Of a stretch of DNA of 27,300 nt, positions 16,533 through 24,592 are shown piece after piece. Numbering within the stretch: the first letter of the stretch is position 1; the number at the start of each line of letters is the position of its first letter. Source of the DNA: Pseudomonadota bacterium (GTDB lineage Bacteria; Pseudomonadota; Alphaproteobacteria; Micropepsales; Micropepsaceae). The translations under genes were made by a program, and so were the position numbers. The notes under the pieces were generated by a model. That model made no database searches. It was not told the DNA's origin and was given only the letters and a program-made list of their open reading frames with translations. The stretch covers positions 1 to 27,300 of the forward strand of contig JAKBAU010000013.1 in the NCBI GenBank assembly GCA_021808875.1, read 5' to 3'.

Positions 16533-17291
16533 ATGAACCCCCCGGCTCCCGTTGCGACGATGGACGTACTCCGAGATTTCGGCTTCAAGCCCAACGACGG
16601 GCTTGATTATGGTTTCGATGAGAGCTTGGTCTTTGATTTTGCCACTTTCCGTTTAGCTGCAAATCTGGGATTAACTCGTTCTTACCAACACATGGTTATG
16701 TTGTCCGGAAATTTGTGTACGCCACGAACAATAGCCATGATTGAATTCGAAATGCCGCCTCAGGTGGAGTCGCCTGAACAGTGTGGCGCTTTACTTGCTT
16801 ATTATCTGAGGGATTATGGTATTCGGTTTGATCGTGAGGCTTGGTGGCTGGACGAAGGGAAGCAGCGACAAGACTTACTGCCCTGGCGGCGTCAATGGGC
16901 GGAGGATGAGGCCCGTAATGCCGCTCGCGAGGTTCGTTTTGCTGCTCGCCGAAAGCGCATAACGGGGCGCGATTGGTTGCGGTTGGCGTTGAAAACACTC
17001 GCGGATCGACTGGCATCGATAAACGACAACGCTTCGATATTTATCGGCTTTAGGGACTCTCTGCTTTGGATCCAAGTTGAGCAGAAGCCCATCGTGCTTC
17101 CGGCGGAAGGGGTGCCGTGGCCGACTTACGTCAGAATACCAGCAGGAAATATTCGGGCTCTGCCAAAGCGCCTCATGAGTGACCCCGTTTGTATTTCGAT
17201 CTGGGAATCGTGTCTCATCATCGACAGGTCGCACTATCCCGGGGCAGAAGACATACCCGGCAACTCAATCGATCAAGAAACAAATCCGTAA
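16533..17291 (+). CDS. Unrecognised 252-aa protein ending the defence-like operon
   Basis: Starts four bases after the res stop with a strong GGGGGAG ribosome-binding site, so it is almost certainly co-transcribed. No domain is recognised. Visible traits: an N-terminal segment with DYGFDESLVFDFATFRLAA, a central Trp/Arg-rich, strongly charged helix (about 100-145) and a C-terminal half with short beta-like segments (SIFIGFRDSLLWIQV, around 165-180). No signal peptide or membrane segment. Base composition is less GC-rich than res (25 of 60 G/C at 16621-16680, against 35 of 60 at 14041-14100). It could be an immunity, specificity or effector subunit, or an unrelated late acquisition. Its stop directly abuts the stop of the convergent tail-tip gene. 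Confidence 0.75.
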   Translation: MNPPAPVATMDVLRDFGFKPNDGLDYGFDESLVFDFATFRLAANLGLTRSYQHMVMLSGNLCTPRTIAMIEFEMPPQVESPEQCGALLAYYLRDYGIRFDREAWWLDEGKQRQDLLPWRRQWAEDEARNAAREVRFAARRKRITGRDWLRLALKTLADRLASINDNASIFIGFRDSLLWIQVEQKPIVLPAEGVPWPTYVRIPAGNIRALPKRLMSDPVCISIWESCLIIDRSHYPGAEDIPGNSIDQETNP

Positions 17292-18158
17292 CTACCACCT
17301 CACGATGCACAAACCGCCCGCGCCCGCCGCGCCGGCATACGCGGTCGTCCCGACCGCCCCGGTTCCGGCGCCGGAGCCACCGCCCCCCGGGAAGCGGCCA
17401 GCGTTGCCCGTGGTGCCGGAGTTGACGATGCCGCCGGACAGCGGCCCATCGCCGCCGTAGCCGCCCAGGTTGAGGACGACGCTGCCCTGGTTGGCCACCC
17501 CAGCCCCGCCATCGCCGCCATACAGGTTGATATCGCCGCCAGCCCCCTCGCCCGCGAGGTTCCCAAGGCTCGGCGCCGAGACAGACCCCAGCGGATTGAT
17601 CACACCGCCAGTGGCGGACAGCACAATCGTCCCCCCGATGGTGACCGAGCTCGCGCCGCCGGCACCGGGCGCCACACCCGCGACACCGGCGGAGCCCCCG
17701 GCGCCGACGGCGATCGTCGCCACGCCGCCCGCTGTCAGACCGCTGATCCGCTTGCGCGCGTAACCGCCCCCGGACCCCCCGCCCCCCGTTATCCCGCTGA
17801 CGGACGCCCATGATCCCGAACCGCCGGCCCACAGCTCCACGTCAACCGCGGTTACCCCTGCCGGCACGGTGAAACTCCCCGAAGCGGCGAATGTTTGCAC
17901 GCCGTGCGGGATGCCCGCAATCAGGGCCTGGATCGCCGACCCAACCTGCGTGAATACGGTCGCGGTCGTGTCCGGCGCGATGCCGGCAAGCGCCAGCAGC
18001 GCCATCAGCTCCTCTTGCAGCATGTTGAGGAACCAATAGCGCACGCGGGTCGCCGCCGAGATGCCGGGCACGCCACCGATGAAATAGCCGGCCGTTCCGG
18101 TAAGCGAAGGCGGCGCCGGCAGCGTTGCCGCCGCCGTCGGGTCGTAGATACGTTGCAT
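17292..18158 (-). CDS. Phage tail fibre/tip protein with glycine-rich repeats
   Basis: A 288-aa protein, last gene of the late operon. Residues 1-85 (MQRIYDPTAAATLPAPPSLTG, then RYWFLNMLQEELMALLALAG) form an alpha-helical attachment region typical of Mu-like tail proteins. From about residue 85 to the end a beta-rich domain is dominated by GG, GAGG and GGGGSGGG runs, as in tail-tip adhesins with packed polyglycine strands. It ends in LCIVRW. It should sit at the distal tail and contact the host surface. The ATG at 18158 has an AGGA six bases upstream. No separate fibre-assembly chaperone follows, since the defence operon begins immediately on the other strand. Confidence 0.75.
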   Translation of the reverse strand: MQRIYDPTAAATLPAPPSLTGTAGYFIGGVPGISAATRVRYWFLNMLQEELMALLALAGIAPDTTATVFTQVGSAIQALIAGIPHGVQTFAASGSFTVPAGVTAVDVELWAGGSGSWASVSGITGGGGSGGGYARKRISGLTAGGVATIAVGAGGSAGVAGVAPGAGGASSVTIGGTIVLSATGGVINPLGSVSAPSLGNLAGEGAGGDINLYGGDGGAGVANQGSVVLNLGGYGGDGPLSGGIVNSGTTGNAGRFPGGGGSGAGTGAVGTTAYAGAAGAGGLCIVRW

Positions 18159-18170
18159 GAAATGTCCTGG

Positions 18171-18767
18171 TCAGGAGAAGACGAAAAACACCGTCGTTTC
18201 GGCCGGCGCGTCGCGCGTGATGCGGCAAACCAGCTCACCGGCGTCGTAGGTTGCCAGCGGATCGTCCGCGCTGGAGTCATCGGCGGCGAAGTAAAACGTC
18301 GTAATCTGCGGCGCGTTGACTTGCCACGCGAAGGCCCACGCCGCGTCGTAATCCGGCAACTCGCACGCCATGTCGGCACAGAACGGGCGGAACTCGGTGA
18401 TCGTGACGGTGAAACCGAGCGCCGCTGCCAGGGCGGTGAAGTAGCCGATCGTCAATGCGCCGCGCGCGCCCCACTTTGTCCGGACCGCGGCCTGCCGCTG
18501 CTCGATCGACGGGTTCAACGCGGTGCAGGGGTCGGGCAGTCCGAGGGACGCTTCCCACTCCACCAGCAGGTTCTCGGTCGTTGCGGGGCTGCCGTCGAGC
18601 AAGACCTGTGCGGCGGCTTCCGTGCTGCGGGTGTAGGTTGGCGCCAGTGCGTGAAGGGTCGCGGACAGGGTGGACGAGGCATCCCGGCGCCAGACGCGGC
18701 CCTGTGGCAGCAACCGCAGCATGGCCTGCTGGTAGTCTCGGTCGCCGAATGCGGGGGGCGTCGGCAT
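18171..18767 (-). CDS. Mu gp48-like tail protein (DUF2313/YmfQ)
   Basis: A 198-aa homologue of Mu gp48. Typical features are the N-terminal DRDYQQAMLRLLPQGRVW (about 8-25), EWEASLGLPDPC (about 69-80) and the middle EQRQAAVRTKW (about 88-98). The family links the baseplate J-type protein to tail fibres. The ATG at 18767 overlaps the gp47-like stop (TGATG), so a longer frame from 18827 is not needed. The tail-fibre gene follows after 12 bases. It is therefore in the expected gp47-gp48-fibre order. Confidence 0.85.
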   Translation of the reverse strand: MPTPPAFGDRDYQQAMLRLLPQGRVWRRDASSTLSATLHALAPTYTRSTEAAAQVLLDGSPATTENLLVEWEASLGLPDPCTALNPSIEQRQAAVRTKWGARGALTIGYFTALAAALGFTVTITEFRPFCADMACELPDYDAAWAFAWQVNAPQITTFYFAADDSSADDPLATYDAGELVCRITRDAPAETTVFFVFS

Positions 18768-19894
18768 CAGGAATAGGTGACCGTTCCCAGGGTGAAGATA
18801 TATCCGACGCCCGACGTGATCGGCCACGACGATGGCGTCGTGATCGCGAACGGCGGCAGCCCGCCGATAGCGCTGATCGCCGCGGCGCAGTCGCTTTGCT
18901 CAATCGACGTGGTTCCGAGCGGCGTGTCCTTTTGCAGGAACAGCGTGGCCAGCGCGGCCGAGACCAGCGCCTGTTGTGCCGTCGAAATGCCTGACAGCCC
19001 GGCGATGGTGAACGGCTGCGTCGCCGCCCTCGGCGCGACGGCATAGACGATCGGGGTGACCGAGCGCAGCGGATAGATGGTGTTCGCCACCGCGAGCTGG
19101 TCGCCCGTGGCGGCGATGTCACGGGTTTCCAAGGTCGCGACGCCGTTGGAGCCTTGGGGGAAGCCGCCATACGCCGCCTCGGCCACGTCCATCATGAAAT
19201 AGACCGAGACCGTCCCCGGCCCAGCGCCCTGCGGCGCGCACCACGCTCGGGTGACACCGGTCACCGCCAATGCCCAGGTCACGTAGTCGGCCTGGTTGCC
19301 GCCGTGTGGCGGGGCGGCGTAGCTCTCCAGCATGCGGGTGTGCATTGGGCCGTCGCGTTCCAGGTCCGCACCGCCGGTGATCGGGCCGGTCGCCGCGCCT
19401 GTTGAAGCGATCCCGGCGATCACGGTGCCCAAGGTCAGCGGCGCGCCGCTGTCGGTGTTGCCGGCCGATCCCGCCACCCGGGCGACGACGGTCGTGGCGA
19501 CGGTGCCCCCTCCGCCGACGGTCGTGTCCTCCATGGTGGCGAACTGGACGCCATCGCCGCGGGCGCAAACCGTGCCGGCGGGCAGATCCCGCCCGGCCAC
19601 GCCGGTCCAGGATGCTGGGCCGGAGGCGAAGGTTGGGGCCTGGCGCAGCACCGGGGTTGGCGCCAGCGCGGCCCAGCCCTCCAGGTATTCGCCGGTCGCG
19701 GTGAACGGGGTGGATTGCAGCGAAATCCAGTCGAGATACCCGTAATGCAGATAGGCGAGCCCGGCCTGCACCCAGGCCAGCACGCGCAGCACCGCTCGGC
19801 GCAGGAAGCCATCGGCGTTTGGCAGATCCGATGCGGTGATATCCTGCATCGCCTGCGTGCGAAGCGCGGTCAGCGTCGGTCGAGGAAATGGCAT
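18767..19894 (-). CDS. Mu gp47-like baseplate protein (J family)
   Basis: A 375-aa baseplate J/gp47-family protein that forms the wedge around the tail hub. Supporting sequence: an N-terminal TLTALRTQAMQDITASDLP (about 7-25), YGYLDWISLQSTPFTATGEYLEGWA (about 51-75) and GVTRAWCAPQGAGPGTVSVYFMM (about 215-240), all typical of COG3299. Length fits the family. It starts three bases after the gp46-like stop and its own stop overlaps the gp48-like start, consistent with one operon. The catalytic role is structural only. Confidence 0.9.
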   Translation of the reverse strand: MPFPRPTLTALRTQAMQDITASDLPNADGFLRRAVLRVLAWVQAGLAYLHYGYLDWISLQSTPFTATGEYLEGWAALAPTPVLRQAPTFASGPASWTGVAGRDLPAGTVCARGDGVQFATMEDTTVGGGGTVATTVVARVAGSAGNTDSGAPLTLGTVIAGIASTGAATGPITGGADLERDGPMHTRMLESYAAPPHGGNQADYVTWALAVTGVTRAWCAPQGAGPGTVSVYFMMDVAEAAYGGFPQGSNGVATLETRDIAATGDQLAVANTIYPLRSVTPIVYAVAPRAATQPFTIAGLSGISTAQQALVSAALATLFLQKDTPLGTTSIEQSDCAAAISAIGGLPPFAITTPSSWPITSGVGYIFTLGTVTYS

Positions 19895-19897
19895 GGA

Positions 19898-20362
19898 TCA
19901 GGATTCCTGCGACCAGGCGTAATCGAACACTGTCGGCACACCGTTCGCCGTGATGGTGACGATCGCGCCGATGCCGCCGGAGCTGGTGAAGAAGGTCCGC
20001 GCGTCGATCGCCGATGCGACGCCATCGGTTAGCATCCAGCCGTGGCAGCGGATCACCTCGTCACGCAGCCAGTTGAGGGTGTCCTGCGTGCGCGGCCGGG
20101 CAAACGCCTGATAGATTTTCGAGCCGATCCGGTCGTCGGGTATCGGCGTCAGGGCCGGATCTTCGAGGGCGGCGTAGGTGTCGATCCAACAGCCGTGCGG
20201 GTCGTTGCCGAACACTATGTCGCCCGGGTCGGCTTGCGCGTCGGTGAACATGCTGATCAGGGACGCGGTCTGCAGGTCGTGGCCCAACTCCAGGCCGGCG
20301 CCGAACATGTTGAAGTCGCCGGTTCCCGTGGCCGGGTCCCAGACGATGCGGATATCACCCAT
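19898..20362 (-). CDS. Mu gp46-like baseplate protein
   Basis: A 154-aa protein of the phage GP46 family. The N-terminal DIRIVWDP, then LELGHDLQTASLISMFTDAQA (about 25-45) is the family signature, equivalent to the LETDDGLETAVLISLFTD pattern. It is a small baseplate component between spike and wedge. The ATG at 20362 is chosen because it lies one base from the gp45-like stop and gives family length; the longer frame to 20449 adds an unrelated Pro/Arg-rich extension. Order and spacing match Mu. Confidence 0.88.
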   Translation of the reverse strand: MGDIRIVWDPATGTGDFNMFGAGLELGHDLQTASLISMFTDAQADPGDIVFGNDPHGCWIDTYAALEDPALTPIPDDRIGSKIYQAFARPRTQDTLNWLRDEVIRCHGWMLTDGVASAIDARTFFTSSGGIGAIVTITANGVPTVFDYAWSQES

Positions 20363-20363
20363 C

Positions 20364-20888
20364 TCAGGTGCCCGCGGTTGGCGCGACGGCGATGGTGGCG
20401 TGTTTGTGGGTCTGCACGGCGACTTGATCGGCGCCGCCGTATCCAGCAATGACCGCGCCGGTGACGTGCAGGTCGCCCGTGATCGTCATCGGCTGCCCGC
20501 CACAGTACACCGACGGGCCGGCCGAGGTCAGCCATACATGGGCGCCCCGGCTGTCGTATAGCGCAGCGTCGCCCGGGCCGAGGCCGCGCAGTCGATAGGT
20601 CTGATGCCCATTGGCGATTGCCACCGCCTTCGCGCGGTCGCCGTCGAGAAACGCGACATGGAAGTCCGCCGAGATCGGCGGCGAGCCGGTGACGCCATAG
20701 CCATAGAGCATCGGCACGTTGTCGCGCGTCGAAAGCGGGTCGAGTTGGAGTTGGACGGTCTGCACCGGGCCGGTGTCGTTGACCGCCATGGTGGATCTGG
20801 CCAGGGCAAAGGGGGTGCCTCGGCGCTGCATCATGGCCGCGAGCTGTCGCTCCAGCATGGCGACCCTTGCTTCGAGCATCGATGACAT
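20364..20888 (-). CDS. Mu gp45-like baseplate spike protein (V family)
   Basis: A 174-aa central spike protein. An N-terminal helix (residues 1-22) is followed by an OB-like domain (about 30-115) and a narrow beta-helical tip. The near C-terminal H161-K-H163 is the kind of HxH motif that in Mu gp45 and P2 gpV binds iron at the membrane-piercing apex. The ATG at 20888 overlaps the gp44-like stop (TGATG); the longer frame to 21134 is a shadow of gp44. The protein should be trimeric and used to penetrate the outer membrane. Confidence 0.85.
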   Translation of the reverse strand: MSSMLEARVAMLERQLAAMMQRRGTPFALARSTMAVNDTGPVQTVQLQLDPLSTRDNVPMLYGYGVTGSPPISADFHVAFLDGDRAKAVAIANGHQTYRLRGLGPGDAALYDSRGAHVWLTSAGPSVYCGGQPMTITGDLHVTGAVIAGYGGADQVAVQTHKHATIAVAPTAGT

Positions 20889-22066
20889 CAGGCATGGCCT
20901 CCGGAGGTGGATGGTGGCGCCGGGGACTGCGCGGTCCGCGGTGAGTTCAGGAGTTCGTTGTCGAACAGGTTCAAAGGGTTTGGCTCCGGGTTGAATGCAT
21001 CGGGGGGCATCAGCACCAGGTCGGCATGGGTGCCGGACATATCCTTGCGGTAGGTGACCGAACCGATGATCCAGTTTGCTCCAGTAATGTCGGCTTTGGG
21101 TGCCTCGATCGGAGCCAACCAGTTTGGGGTCCACAGCCTGCCGTTGCTGTCGCGCCAGGAGTCGCAGGTGATCGATGCGGCCTGGCTGCGGCCGAGCCGG
21201 CGGGCGAATTCCCAGTTGGCGCGTTGGCTGGCGACGACATCGTTGTTGGTGGCCTGTTGGGTGGGGTCCGGCGATGGCGCGATCTGTTCGGAGACAATGA
21301 TGCGCAGGCGATACTCGCCCAGCGTGGCGTCCGACACGTTCGCTCGGCGGTTGGCGAGGTTGCCGAGGTCGGCAAGCTGATCGACGCCGTACCAGACGAC
21401 GAGATAGTCCGAGAACCGCTGATCGACCGATCGTTCGGCGTTGATCGCCTCGATGTTGCCCGGGAGGGTGAAGCCGGAGGCGTGCGATTGCGTGCCGACG
21501 CGGTCCAGGACGAGGGCGCCGGTTGCGTCCTCATACACCAGGTATCCGGCGTAGCGGGCAACGGACTCGATGATCTGGTAGGGCGTTTCGCCGAGGGGGA
21601 CCTGGAAGGATGGGATTGGGACGCCGAGGTCGGCCATCGCCGAACGCGCCGTAATCCCGTACGCCTTGCACAGCCTCTGCGCCACGCCGAGCGTGTTCGC
21701 GCCGTTGATCATGCCGCCGCGCAGGCCGGGGTCGTTGACCAGGTCGGCGGAGCAATCCACCAGGTTGCGCGTGATCCCTCGGCCACTGATGGTGACCTGG
21801 TGGTTGGGCGCGTCGATCGGGATGGAGCGGCGATCGATCCAGCCGGTGATGACTAGGTCGGACCCGATATAGATCAGGCACGACTGGCCCGGGCGGGTTC
21901 CGGCCAGTGCCGCGCCTTGCAGGAACTCGGTGCAGGCGGTGACCGACCAGGTATTCGGCATCGACTCACAGGACTTGCTGATGCTGACGGTCTGCCAGCC
22001 CTGGAACCGGTTGGAGCTGACCTGAATCGACACCTCGTCGGGACCGGAGGCCAGACTGTTGGGCAT
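20888..22066 (-). CDS. Mu gp44-like baseplate hub / tail protein
   Basis: A 392-aa tail hub protein of the gp44/P (late control D-like) family. Visible features: DEVSIQVSSNRFQGWQTVSISKS at about 10-32, GYIGSDLVITGWIDRR around 65-80, GRGITRNLVDCS around 93-105 and GVPIPSF near 148, all matching the beta-rich hub fold seen in gp44 relatives. It would link the tube to the spike. In Mu it directly follows gp43; here a KAP NTPase and about 470 bases separate the two, so the normal coupling is broken and it may need its own promoter. The ATG at 22066 has only a weak GTGAG upstream. Confidence 0.87.
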   Translation of the reverse strand: MPNSLASGPDEVSIQVSSNRFQGWQTVSISKSCESMPNTWSVTACTEFLQGAALAGTRPGQSCLIYIGSDLVITGWIDRRSIPIDAPNHQVTISGRGITRNLVDCSADLVNDPGLRGGMINGANTLGVAQRLCKAYGITARSAMADLGVPIPSFQVPLGETPYQIIESVARYAGYLVYEDATGALVLDRVGTQSHASGFTLPGNIEAINAERSVDQRFSDYLVVWYGVDQLADLGNLANRRANVSDATLGEYRLRIIVSEQIAPSPDPTQQATNNDVVASQRANWEFARRLGRSQAASITCDSWRDSNGRLWTPNWLAPIEAPKADITGANWIIGSVTYRKDMSGTHADLVLMPPDAFNPEPNPLNLFDNELLNSPRTAQSPAPPSTSGGHA

Positions 22067-22537
22067 ATGGGTCTCACTTTTTCTGTGGCGCGGGCGCGAA
22101 TAGGCCGCTGGCCGGATTACTGCCGGTCAGTGCATGGGCGTGACAACTCGCGTTGTTGAAACGCTGTCCAGGACGTCGGTGCGTACAAGCATTGCGCGTG
22201 TGATCGACTTGCGGAGCCAACCGACCGGTAGTGTGCTACGTTGCTATTTTGATAGCAGGAATAGCAGGGCAGCAAGCTACGCGGGAGCAATGGTCCATTG
22301 GTTTCGTCCCGCAGGTGGCGATGGTCCCCTTTTGGTGGACTTGATCGCGTGCGCACTTTGCGGCTCAGTCCCGGGTTCTGCTTCGGGTGGGGCGCGGACA
22401 TTCCCCGATGCGGCGGAAGCGCGGAGCCTGATGCAGGCAGTCGTATGGCTGGCGAGGGTGCATAAGGAGATGCAACATCCTACACAGAAGCAGGAGACAA
22501 GGCGCAAAGCTCACAAGGGTAGGCGCTGTGGTCAGGG
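22067..22537. other. Intergenic stretch between KAP and gp44-like genes
   Basis: About 470 bases with no believable gene; the frames on both strands are short, basic and proline-rich. It holds the second copy of the parA palindrome (22233-22266). The stretch interrupts an otherwise gap-free tail operon and is likely the right-hand insertion scar of the KAP cargo, or a control region for the genes beyond it. Confidence 0.5.
22233..22266 (+). promoter_or_regulatory. Second parA-type palindrome (copy B)
   Basis: The order GTGCTA, four bases, GCTATT, TT, GATAGC is kept exactly as in copy A at 5194. Over the first 25 bases only three positions differ, all transitions (T/C). The outer right arm is shifted: ATAGCA occurs here instead of TAGCAC, so copy B is a less perfect palindrome. 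It is some 17 kb from copy A in the gp44 upstream gap, and is the only other copy noticed. It could be a second centromere site or an operator through which the RHH protein affects tail gene expression. Confidence 0.75.
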
Positions 22538-24592
22538 CTACAGCGTCGGCGGTGCCTCATTAGGCGTCGACATTTTCTTTCGATAACCAAAGAGAAAGGC
22601 GCGCGCAGCTTCGATTCCGTCCGACAAAGCGTACACGTCCGTCAAAGCGCCACCGAAAAAGGATTCCAGCGTACGGGCGAACGCCGATGGGTTCAACAAG
22701 CTGGCAATAGACCCATCTAAAAGCTCGAACCAAGACCCGGGGAACATGCCAAGTACTGCGACGACTTCACAAGGATGATCCGCTAAGCGCTGTTCGAGCC
22801 ATGTTCTTTCTTCGTCCGAATTCGCGTCGCGCCAAAATTTGAGCAAGGACAGCGCATCTATCGGCGAATATTGCGCATAGGGTGGCTTCGACCGAGCATC
22901 GGCCGCGATCCGTCGGCAAAAATTGTCTCTAAGCTCGGTCCACTCATGCTTCGGAAATGTACTGTCACCGTCGGTTGAGGATGCCTCCTCGTCCCATGCT
23001 TTTTGCTCAGCCTTTTCAAGGCTCTCAAGTTCACGATAAATCACTAGAGCGAACGGCAACGAGGTCGCACATTCAATAACACGCCCCGCAACAAAATTTC
23101 CTTGGCCATTGTGCATTCCCAGGCGCCGCAAGAAATCATGTCTGCAAAGTTTGGCAATCAAATCCCCGGTTGCTAAGGCGAGCGCCTGCTCCTCAATGGG
23201 AGGGCTTGCTGGCAGAATGTCACCGACCTGCGCCAAAGCTATCGCAAGGCAGTTAGCCGACCGAACGCTCAGAGGCTCTAGCGAGGACGAGAGCCGCTCA
23301 ATCAATATATCCAGCCGCTTACTGGCCAAATCGCGAACGGCCGTATCGACAGCTGCCTGATCACCGGCTTCGGACAGCGCGAGTAGACTGCGAAGCTGCA
23401 TGTCAGATATGTCATCAACCGCGACTGCATAGGAAAAGTAGCGGCCATGGTATCGAGAATCTGTTATCGGTTTGGTCGAGGGAGGTTGCCTCGACAGCAG
23501 CACTTCGAACAGCCGTTTAGCCGCCTTGCCTTCCACTGGCGATATTCTGCGCGACTTTACTTCGTAATCAAGGTCTGTGGCACTGATATTTGGACCATTC
23601 TGCATGATAATATAAGCATAAGGAAAAAAAATACGCGTTGCCTCGATAATCATCTGATCAAATGGATCAACCTCGCCTTTCAGCATCGGAAGTGCAAACC
23701 GAAGCGCGTTGGCATAGCGGATGGCGTGGCGCGGCGTCGTCATTACGACCAATAAGGCGTCCTTGCAGATTTGACAAAATTCGTCCCAGGCCAGTCGGTC
23801 AATCCCAATTCCGGCCGTATCACAGGCCGATCGCGCATGCTTCATTACATATGCGGCAAGCCGATCTGAGCTGACGGCAGGGAGCGAGAACGGGTATTGG
23901 ATGATCTTCTCCAGGAACTGTCGACCGTCCGCCGCTTCGCCGTAGGCGTCGGCAGCAATCCGCCCCACACGCTCTTCATCGAACGCTAGCAGATAAATTA
24001 CGTTAGGAAAATTCGCTGACAGACGAACCATCTTCAGAACGGTCATTATCTCGTTATGGTCCAACCGATCCAAATCATCAATTAGGACAACAACCTTTTC
24101 AGTTGTCTCATGCATTGCCTGTGTCAGGCGATCCCGCTGCTGCTGTATAGAATCTTTCGAGATATCCTCGCCCAATTTGTTTATTCCAATGGCAGCGGCG
24201 TCGCCATAAAGGGGTATTATCCTCAGTGCTCCGCCATAGCGCATCATCAATTCGCCAATCGTCTTGCCAACCTTCTCGACCTTGGCGTTTACGCTCCTGC
24301 CTAGACCAACAAAAAATTCCTGCAACAGAGCATCTTGGTCCTTGAGGAGCCAAGGATTGAAGGCGAAGACCGTCACCCGCGATCCATAGTCCTTTTCCAG
24401 CACCGCACGAACGAAGTTGAGCACGGTGCTCTTGCCGGAGCCCCATTTTCCGAACAGACCAAACACTGGCGCACCCTGCGATGCATCGAACTCGGCAATC
24501 GTCGCGGCCAGACGCTGGCTAAACGCCCACCGGTTGAACTCATCATCCTCCTGCCGTTCGGCTGGATTGTCGAGCGTAATATTGCGGACCAT
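22538..24592 (-). CDS. KAP-family P-loop NTPase inserted in the tail operon
   Basis: A 684-aa KAP NTPase (STAND/AAA-related). Walker A GKWGSGKST is at 48-56, Walker B VVVLIDDLDRLD at 167-178, followed by LLAFDEERV near 195-205 and an Arg/His-rich helical C-terminal half. Membrane segments often found in KAP proteins are not obvious, although residues 110-140 include a hydrophobic stretch (MRYGGALRIIPLYGDAAAIGI). PifA of plasmid F, which excludes T7, is a KAP member, so phage exclusion is the leading guess. Base composition is low (20 of 60 G/C at 23581-23640), showing foreign origin. The ATG at 24592 has AGAGGAG upstream; a TTG at 24643 would lengthen it. Confidence 0.85.
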   Translation of the reverse strand: MVRNITLDNPAERQEDDEFNRWAFSQRLAATIAEFDASQGAPVFGLFGKWGSGKSTVLNFVRAVLEKDYGSRVTVFAFNPWLLKDQDALLQEFFVGLGRSVNAKVEKVGKTIGELMMRYGGALRIIPLYGDAAAIGINKLGEDISKDSIQQQRDRLTQAMHETTEKVVVLIDDLDRLDHNEIMTVLKMVRLSANFPNVIYLLAFDEERVGRIAADAYGEAADGRQFLEKIIQYPFSLPAVSSDRLAAYVMKHARSACDTAGIGIDRLAWDEFCQICKDALLVVMTTPRHAIRYANALRFALPMLKGEVDPFDQMIIEATRIFFPYAYIIMQNGPNISATDLDYEVKSRRISPVEGKAAKRLFEVLLSRQPPSTKPITDSRYHGRYFSYAVAVDDISDMQLRSLLALSEAGDQAAVDTAVRDLASKRLDILIERLSSSLEPLSVRSANCLAIALAQVGDILPASPPIEEQALALATGDLIAKLCRHDFLRRLGMHNGQGNFVAGRVIECATSLPFALVIYRELESLEKAEQKAWDEEASSTDGDSTFPKHEWTELRDNFCRRIAADARSKPPYAQYSPIDALSLLKFWRDANSDEERTWLEQRLADHPCEVVAVLGMFPGSWFELLDGSIASLLNPSAFARTLESFFGGALTDVYALSDGIEAARAFLFGYRKKMSTPNEAPPTL

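Noticed and set aside
22134..22586. A 150-codon plus-strand frame in the gp44 upstream gap
   Set aside because: It runs through the palindrome and into the KAP 3' end, with no codon bias or recognisable domain.
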